Origin: Acidobacteriaceae bacterium
GTDB lineage: Bacteria; Acidobacteriota; Terriglobia; Terriglobales; Acidobacteriaceae
Length of the DNA stretch: 20,345 nucleotides
Direction of reading: 5' to 3'
Assembly: GCA_003135495.1 (NCBI GenBank)
Contig: PLBX01000512.1
Span: 5,038-25,382, forward strand
The notes under the pieces are model-generated. The model did not search any database, had not been told where the DNA came from, and was given only the letters and a program-made list of their open reading frames with translations. The position numbers were made by a program, and so were the translations under genes. Of the stretch, positions 15,772-20,345 are shown in pieces (within the stretch, counting starts at the first letter, position 1; each line of letters begins with the position of its first letter).

Positions 15772-16431
15772 ATGACAAAAAGCAATGTTCAACTTCAGCA
15801 GGATGTTCTCCTGGAACTGGAGTACGAGCCAAGCGTCGACGCATCGTCAATTGGCGTTACAGCCAAAGACGGCATCGTCAGCCTCGGCGGTAACGTAAGG
15901 AGCTACGCTGAGAAATATGCGGCAGTACACGCAGCCGAAAGAGTTGCAGGAGTAACGGCTGTCGCCGACGAAATGAAAGTTGAATTGCCATCTCTGCATG
16001 TGCGCGATGACAAAGACGTCGCCAGTGCCGTTGTTCACGCGTTGCAATGGGACATCTTGGTTCCGACGGAGCGCGTCAAGGTGAAGGTGGATAATGGATG
16101 GATCACGCTTGAAGGCGAGGTCGACTTCAAGTATCAGCAGATGGCGGTCGAAAACGCTGTGCGCAACTTGACCGGAGTTAAGGGAGTGACCAACCTGATT
16201 CAGATCAAGAGTTCGGGTGTGGTGCCATCGGAAGTCAAAGCGAAGATCGACAATGCCTTACGGCGGGCGGCTGACGTGCATGCCGAGCACATTAAGGTCA
16301 CTGTCGATAAAGGCAAGGTCATCCTGCATGGAAAAGTCTCTTCCTGGGCAGAACGTAGGGAGGCAGAACGCGCGGCCTGGTCTGCATCCGGAGTGCTTAC
16401 CGTCGAGGACGATCTCGTCATCGCTGCGTAA
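15772..16431 (+). CDS. Triple BON-domain protein, intact right copy
   Basis: The 219-residue product consists of three BON domains (about 7-70, 80-145 and 150-219), each with the alternating hydrophobic pattern and central glycine (GIVSLGGNVRSY, GWITLEGEVDFKY, GKVILHGKVSSW). BON proteins of the OsmY type are induced by osmotic and stationary-phase stress and are thought to bind membranes or lipids. No signal peptide is seen. AAGGAGG lies 6 nt before ATG 15772, a very strong ribosome site. It follows the PRT by 48 bp in the same direction. W203 is the residue whose codon became TGA in the left copy. Confidence 0.95.
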   Translation: MTKSNVQLQQDVLLELEYEPSVDASSIGVTAKDGIVSLGGNVRSYAEKYAAVHAAERVAGVTAVADEMKVELPSLHVRDDKDVASAVVHALQWDILVPTERVKVKVDNGWITLEGEVDFKYQQMAVENAVRNLTGVKGVTNLIQIKSSGVVPSEVKAKIDNALRRAADVHAEHIKVTVDKGKVILHGKVSSWAERREAERAAWSASGVLTVEDDLVIAA

Positions 16432-16468
16432 GTGAACTACGAGTGATTCGGCAAATCGCGCTCAACCA

Positions 16469-16508
16469 GGTGGCGGCCGGCTTCCTCGGAAACCGCCACC
16501 GTTTTTTT
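16469..16508 (+). terminator. Rho-independent terminator of the right PRT-BON operon
   Basis: GGTGGCGG (16469-16476) pairs with CCGCCACC (16493-16500) and is followed by G and a run of seven T. It lies 37 bp after the BON stop and mirrors the GTGGCGG-based hairpin in the left arm. Confidence 0.88.
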
Positions 16509-16628
16509 CAACCACTATTTTTATAACCGGGATTCAGCGCTGAACTGTGGTGGGTGCCTAGTTGCGGTCTTCTCTGTTGTGATGGATTGTAAGAATGGCC
16601 CGCGGAGACGTTGTTCTTTTATCCTCCG

Positions 16629-17519
16629 TTATTGTCCTCGAATGACCTCAACGGAACAGTGCGCATGAAGAGCGACCGATTCGGCTACGCTTCCCATCAG
16701 CAGGCGATCCCATCCGTGCCTACCGTGAGAACCAAGAACAATCAAATCCGCTCCCCAATTGCTGGCCTCATCGAGAATGAATAATCGGGGTTCGCCGACG
16801 GGTGTTGTCTTGCCGCCGGCTACGTTCAAACCCTTGGCGGTCAGCGCCTTTAGCGCGTCTACAACGGCTTCCTCCGAACGTGTGCGCGCCTCCTTCCACA
16901 CCTGCTCGAGCAGGCTGCTCGGATACTCTGAGCATAGTGGCGCCGCTGTTTGCTGATTCTCGAGAGTCAGAAGTTGCACTACGCTGATAATCCTAACTTC
17001 GCTGTTCGCAGGCCACGGGCGATTCGCAACCGAGTAGACAGCCTTCGCAGAACATTCAGAGCCGTCCGTAGCAACCAGGATTTTCATCGCAGGCGAAGGA
17101 CGCGGATGGACAGAACCGGGCCGTACGATCTCAACCGAGCATGGGGATAAACGAAGCACCGCTTGGGCGACACTGCCCAGGAGAAAGCGTCTCACCGGGT
17201 TATGGCCGTGCGAGCCCACCATGACGAGATCAGCGCCCCATTGCTTCGCATATTCCGGAATAGCTTTTCTGGGGAAGCCTACGTGGACTTCCGAGAAGGC
17301 CTCACGTCCACACAGAGTTAGCTTGTCTGCCGCACGCTCAACCAGAGATTGCGCCCCATGCTTAGCATCTTCGACGAGTATCGGCACTTTTTGGAAATAG
17401 CTCAGATCTACAACACTCATTACACAAAATGCCGTACCCGATGGCCACGGACGGGTTGCCGCCATATTTACGACGAGTTGCGATGCAGGTGAAGAATCAA
17501 TTGCAAGTAGAATCTTCAT
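16629..17519 (-). CDS. Tandem universal stress protein (two UspA domains)
   Basis: The 296-residue protein has two UspA domains. The first (about 1-145) starts MKILLAIDSS and has GSHGHNPVRRFLLGS. The second (about 150-296) starts MKILVATDGSE and has GSHGRHGWDRLLMGS. Both contain the G-x2-G-x9-G-S ATP-binding pattern, so both are expected to bind ATP. Start ATG 17519 has GAGGT 8 nt upstream; an alternative start at 17576 lacks similarity to the family. The second domain is nearly the same as the partial Usp at the left edge of the window, forming the outer pair of the inverted duplication. It is convergent with the BON gene. A sigma-54-like element lies about 110 bp upstream. Confidence 0.95.
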   Translation of the reverse strand: MKILLAIDSSPASQLVVNMAATRPWPSGTAFCVMSVVDLSYFQKVPILVEDAKHGAQSLVERAADKLTLCGREAFSEVHVGFPRKAIPEYAKQWGADLVMVGSHGHNPVRRFLLGSVAQAVLRLSPCSVEIVRPGSVHPRPSPAMKILVATDGSECSAKAVYSVANRPWPANSEVRIISVVQLLTLENQQTAAPLCSEYPSSLLEQVWKEARTRSEEAVVDALKALTAKGLNVAGGKTTPVGEPRLFILDEASNWGADLIVLGSHGRHGWDRLLMGSVAESVALHAHCSVEVIRGQ

Positions 17520-17629
17520 ATTGTCGACCTCTGACTTTCTTTCTTTGTCCGCCCACAATGTTCCGGCCGCAATCACACATCCGGATTATCATCGTGCTCT
17601 AAGCGGTCCTGTGTCCTTGCCTTAAGGAC

Positions 17630-17644
17630 GCAGTTCAATCACCA
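17630..17644 (-). promoter_or_regulatory. Weak sigma-54-like element upstream of tandem Usp
   Basis: On the minus strand TGGTGATTGAACTGC keeps the GG-to-GC distance of 12 bp and the TGC of -12, but has TGGT in place of TGGC. It is preceded by TT, as at the PRT promoters (TTTGG). About 110 bp separate it from the Usp start. Single weak match; it could be chance. Confidence 0.3.
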
Positions 17645-17768
17645 AACCTAGTTGGATCCAAAATTCCCTGCGGCGAAGAGCAGAATGGAGTTACCCATGC
17701 AGCGAACCGCGAAGGCAAAAAGCAGGACCGGCGATATGACGCCGAAGTGACGCTTCATCAAAGGTAAT

Positions 17769-18230
17769 TCAGATACCAAGTCGCCTGATGTCTTTGGACA
17801 GACATATAGCAAACAAGAATGCGGCAACCATAACGATACAGGGTCTGAGGCCGAACTTAGGGAACAAGAAGGTGTTCAACAGGAACCCTGTGCCGACCGA
17901 TATAGTGCTGGCAACTGAGGAGGCGATCAGAAAGTGGGACATTTTGTTGGTCAGACGGCGTCCGATGGCTGCGGGAAGGATGATCAAAGAACCCGTGAGG
18001 AGCGAGCCCATGAATCGCAATCCCAACCAGTATGGTCAAACTGAAGAGCAACAGGAAGCAGAGATTGACGCGGCTCACGTTCACTCCTGTCGCAGCCGCC
18101 AAGTCGGGCGAGAACAGAGTCAACACGCAGCGCCGAAAAGGCGATCAGGATGCCAGTACTTCCGATGACGATAATTGCAGCTTTGACAGTCTTGGTCATA
18201 AGCAGGTTGCCGATCAGCAAGACCCGTCAT
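17769..18230 (-). pseudogene. ABC-3 family metal ABC transporter permease remnant (ZnuB/MntB-like)
   Basis: Successive pieces of one membrane protein appear in different frames on the minus strand: TVKAAIIVIGSTGILIAFSA (near 18190-18130), then FSPDLAAATGVNVSRVNL with LLLFSLTILVGI (about 18110-18020), then RFMGSLLTGSLIILPAAIGR through VAAFLFAICLSKDIRRLGI to the stop at 17769. The DPELAxxxGV and VGxLLTGxLIILPAA patterns are characteristic of ABC-3 permeases for zinc, manganese or iron. At least two frameshifts and a missing N-terminal half mean it is not functional. No ATPase or binding-protein partner is nearby. Confidence 0.75.
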
Positions 18231-18270
18231 GATGGTAGCACTAGAGGCGGGAATTGAAAGGATGTAGTTT

Positions 18271-18468
18271 ATGGGGGGAGCGAAAGAATTCTTCACTGCG
18301 GCACAAGAAGATAGCGACCGTCGCGCTGAGTTCTCTGCAAAGCGTCTAGGTCTTGAGTGCGCGGTATGCGCGGCTAGGCCATTAGCACACGAGTTCGATT
18401 TTTTCTGTGAATACGGCAAATGTCCGAACTGCTCCGAGACGTACGAAAAGCATGTTCATCTGTCATAA
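18271..18468 (+). CDS. 65-aa cysteine-rich (CxxC/CPNC) small protein
   Basis: The product contains C-A-V-C, a later lone cysteine and K-C-P-N-C, followed by a histidine (HVHL) near the C terminus, as in a small zinc ribbon. AAAGGA lies 8 nt before ATG 18271. The N-terminal half is charged and helical (AAQEDSDRRAEFSAKRLG). I cannot name a family. It is convergent with the 52-aa membrane protein gene, with only 4 bp between their stops. It might be a zinc-binding adaptor; no function is proposed. Confidence 0.55.
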   Translation: MGGAKEFFTAAQEDSDRRAEFSAKRLGLECAVCAARPLAHEFDFFCEYGKCPNCSETYEKHVHLS

Positions 18469-18472
18469 CTAC

Positions 18473-18631
18473 CTAATAGTCCCCCTTCCACGCTCGGTAG
18501 ATCACGTAAAACCACGAGCAGATACCGTGGAGAATCATCCAAAGGATTGAGTGGTTAAGTTGAAAAGACAGAACCATCGCCATCGCCGAGCCGAAACCTA
18601 ATCCGCTAGAAGCTGCTGAACCTTTATCCAT
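18473..18631 (-). CDS. 52-aa small membrane protein
   Basis: A 52-codon frame from ATG 18631 to TAG 18473-18475, with GAGAGGA 6 nt upstream of the start. The product has a glycine/serine-rich N terminus, then a hydrophobic stretch with the pattern LNHSILWMILHGICSWFYVI, ending WKGDY. Small proteins with an NHSILWxIxHGxxxWxYVIY pattern are widespread and look like single-pass or hairpin membrane proteins; their role is not known to me. Confidence 0.7.
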   Translation of the reverse strand: MDKGSAASSGLGFGSAMAMVLSFQLNHSILWMILHGICSWFYVIYRAWKGDY

Positions 18632-18677
18632 CGAATTCCTCTCGCCAACATTTACCCTCGTCCTTCTGGAAGAATTG

Positions 18678-18866
18678 TTAGTTTCGTTGTTTGTCCTTTT
18701 TATGAGCCTCCCAATGCCCCAAAGGATCGTTGCGGGCCCATTCGCGATCCCGCTCTTTCTCGGTGGGGAACCTCTCCTTGAACCTACTACCGATTGACGA
18801 GACGCTTAGCCAGATCATGAAAAGTAATCCAGCAATGATGATTAGAAGAGTTGATAGAGTTTCCAT
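18678..18866 (-). CDS. 62-aa single-pass membrane protein
   Basis: The product starts with a transmembrane helix (TLLIIIAGLLFMIWLSV, about 6-22) followed by a charged, probably cytoplasmic tail ending HWEAHKKDKQRN. ATG 18866 is preceded by GAGG 4 nt upstream. That upstream sequence is itself the broken end of the hsdM fragment, so the gene seems to have been joined to hsdM by a deletion and may use its ribosome site or transcription. Family unknown. Confidence 0.55.
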   Translation of the reverse strand: METLSTLLIIIAGLLFMIWLSVSSIGSRFKERFPTEKERDREWARNDPLGHWEAHKKDKQRN

Positions 18867-19483
18867 ACAGCCTCGTCGCCCACCTTCAGCAGCAACGAGC
18901 CCGAACCGCAAGTCGGGTCATAAACAGTGGTTGCACTGGTCGTCGCTGCGTCATGGATGCCAATAATTTGCGCGATGACCCGGCTGACTTCGGCCCGAGT
19001 GTAGAACTGACCTTTGCTCTTGCCACTCTCGGTGGCGAAGTGCCGCATTAGGTATTCGTAGGCGTCACCAAGGATGTCGTCGCCTTCGGCGCGGTTCTTA
19101 CTGAAGTCGAGCGACTTGTTTTCAAAGATGGCGATGAGGTTGGTGAGCCTCTCCACCATCTCCTTGCCACTGCCGAGTTTTCCCGGCTCATTGAAGTCCG
19201 GCATGTCGGACAGCTTGTTGGCATTGGCCAGCGGGCCGATGATTTTCTTGTTGATCTGATCGCCGATGTCAGGCTTGCCCTTGAGGGCGACCATGTCCTT
19301 GAAGCTGGCACCGGGCGGGATGGTGATCGGCGCATACGGCACGCCGGCGTACTTGTCGCTGACGTACTTGATGAATAGCAGGACAAGGACGTAGTCCTTG
19401 TATTGGCTGGCGTCCATGCCGCCGCGGAGTTCGTCGCAGCTTGACCAGAGAGAGGAGTAGAGTTCAGATTTCTTGAGAGCCAT
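18842..19483 (-). pseudogene. hsdM: Type I restriction-modification methylase HsdM, 3'-truncated
   Basis: The 213-residue frame matches the N-terminal part of HsdM: the helical domain with QYKDYVLVLLFIKYVSDKY, then the start of the methylase domain, LMRHFATESGKSKGQFYT, and SAM-binding motif I YDPTCGSGSLLLKV. Homology stops right after KVGDEA at about 18867, and a foreign VWKLYQLF tail ends the frame. The catalytic NPPF motif and the rest (normally 500 or more residues) are absent, and no HsdS or HsdR is in the window. It cannot methylate DNA. It starts at ATG 19483, with CAGGA 11 nt upstream. Confidence 0.93.
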
Positions 19484-19619
19484 GCCTCACGTCATCCTGC
19501 GATGTAAGCGGGGGAGAAGGCGAATTATCGCACATCAGAGCAGCAAGAGAACTATCGTCAGTCTTGGCACAGTCTGGGCGGACTCAAACACGAAACGTTG
19601 ATTACTACCTTAAGCCATT

Positions 19620-19890
19620 TCAGTCATCGCACTCTCTTTCTGGTGTGTGGACTAGGCGATTGTGGGGCCGAGCACGGCTGACAGACGCCCGTTTCTCCAG
19701 CTCCCGGCGGGATCGTTCAAGTTCTTCGGCGATGAGTTTTTCGTCCGGAAGGACAGTCTGATACTCGGCGGCGAGCACCTTGTTGGGGAGATTGTCGAGT
19801 GCGTAGTGTGCCTCTGCCGCTCCCTTTTCGGTGCACTCCGACTTGCAGGTTCTCGCCAGGCTTCATCCAGTGTTCGCGGTCATAGTTGAG
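19620..19890 (-). pseudogene. DUF1016/YhcG (PDDEXK nuclease family) C-terminal remnant
   Basis: On the minus strand one frame gives LNYDREHWMKPGENLQVG, and a shifted frame continues with CTEKGAAEAHYALDNL, then NKVLAAEYQTVLPDEKLIAEELERSRRELE. This pattern (GEN.PVG, C.EKG, NKVLAAEY, LP-x-E-x-L) is the conserved C-terminal end of DUF1016/YhcG proteins, which often sit inside type I restriction loci. At least one frameshift and the absence of an N-terminal part show it is a fragment. It lies just upstream of the hsdM remnant in the same direction. Confidence 0.65.
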
Positions 19891-20024
19891 CTAGAGGTGC
19901 CACAATCTATTAATTACGGTACAGCCTCAGATCACGGTTTGCGCGTCCTTGAGCCGAGTGTTTTCAGCGCGGGCGGGAGCGGGTAAAACCGAGGATTTTG
20001 GTACATCCACCGCGGTTCGCAGGA

Positions 20025-20222
20025 TCAAGCCCCGACCCGGTCCAGATACTCCTTTAGCGCCTGCCGCAGAATGTCTTGATGCGTTCGTAATTTCTCTCCG
20101 GTTGCACGCAGGCCGACCAACCGCCTGTACATGGTGCGGTCGATCTTGAGTGTCAATGCTACGGGCTTTTCCTGTGCCGCGACCCGACTGCTTATGCGCG
20201 TTGCTCTCTTCTTCTCTGCCAT
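20025..20222 (-). CDS. 65-aa ribbon-helix-helix-like DNA-binding protein
   Basis: From ATG 20222 the product has a basic N-terminal arm (MAEKKRATRISSR), a strand KPVALTLKI, helix TMYRRLVGLRATG and helix HQDILRQALKEYLDRVG, the order of a ribbon-helix-helix domain as in CopG/ParD-type repressors. AGGGT lies just upstream. RHH proteins bind operators as dimers and often pair with toxins or with ParA partition proteins. No toxin or ParA gene is visible in the rest of the window; a partner could lie beyond the right edge. Placing the start further upstream (20345) would add an unrelated N terminus. Confidence 0.65.
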   Translation of the reverse strand: MAEKKRATRISSRVAAQEKPVALTLKIDRTMYRRLVGLRATGEKLRTHQDILRQALKEYLDRVGA

Positions 20223-20345
20223 CGGTACCCTGTCCTTCGCACGCCAGTATATCCGCACCGACGTATTTACGTAGTCGTTCCCCGCACTCCACCGCCGTTC
20301 CGAAAACGGGGTCGTAATTTCCAATCGGCAACAGTGAAGAATCAA

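Noticed and set aside
17648..17758. 36-codon hydrophobic frame on the minus strand between the Usp and ABC-3 regions
   Set aside because: Very short, no clear ribosome site, and no recognised similarity; could be debris of a neighbouring gene.
20040..20331. 134-codon minus-strand frame overlapping the RHH gene
   Set aside because: Composition is random-like; the overlapping frame gives a coherent RHH-like protein with its own start.
1..20345. CRISPR arrays, tRNA or rRNA genes, riboswitches
   Set aside because: No regularly spaced direct repeats, no cloverleaf with CCA-type end and no rRNA words were seen on reading; a tool scan (tRNAscan, Rfam) was not possible.

Overview
The window looks like a chromosomal stress island from a free-living bacterium, most likely an Acidobacteriota (Koribacter/Terriglobia-like). 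That placement is inferred from gene content: a DUF2934-Hsp20 fusion, triple-BON proteins, tandem-GAF sigma-54 activators in several copies, and many Usp and phosphoribosyltransferase genes. No rRNA, tRNA or phylogenetic marker is present to confirm it.

The dominant structure is a large inverted duplication. The left arm (1-6668) reads Usp(+), then on the minus strand BON, a 43-aa protein, a hypothetical protein, Hsp20, L-lactate dehydrogenase, a 66-aa ORF, a phosphoribosyltransferase (PRT) and a GAF-GAF-sigma-54 activator. The right arm (12747-17519) is its mirror image in compact form: activator(+), PRT(+), BON(+), tandem Usp(-). In both arms a TGGC-N8-TGC element with the exact -24/-12 spacing of a sigma-54 promoter lies between the activator and the PRT. 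The simplest reading is that each activator switches on the adjacent PRT...BON operon. The enzyme and chaperone set (Usp, Hsp20, PRT, LDH, BON, flavin enzymes) resembles an oxygen-limitation/dormancy regulon, functionally like the mycobacterial DosR regulon but under sigma-54/GAF control.

The left arm is decaying. Its activator is cut at the N terminus by an IS1595-family element, its PRT has at least three frameshifts, and its BON gene has a TGG-to-TGA nonsense change and has lost the ATG and Shine-Dalgarno seen in the right copy. The right arm is intact.

Between the arms (6666-12324) lie the IS1595 element (6666-9303, 21/23-bp matching terminal repeats, transposase plus passenger genes including a frameshifted DUF3800 gene), an Old Yellow Enzyme and flavin-reductase pair, a frameshifted single-domain Usp, and a STAS-domain protein.

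Right of 17.6 kb is a gene graveyard with small intact genes: an ABC-3 metal permease remnant, a CxxC mini-protein, a 52-aa membrane protein, a 62-aa membrane protein, an HsdM truncated just after methylase motif I, a DUF1016/YhcG nuclease C-terminal remnant, and a ribbon-helix-helix-like protein. Because several genes show frameshifts, sequencing indels remain an alternative explanation for some of the decay.
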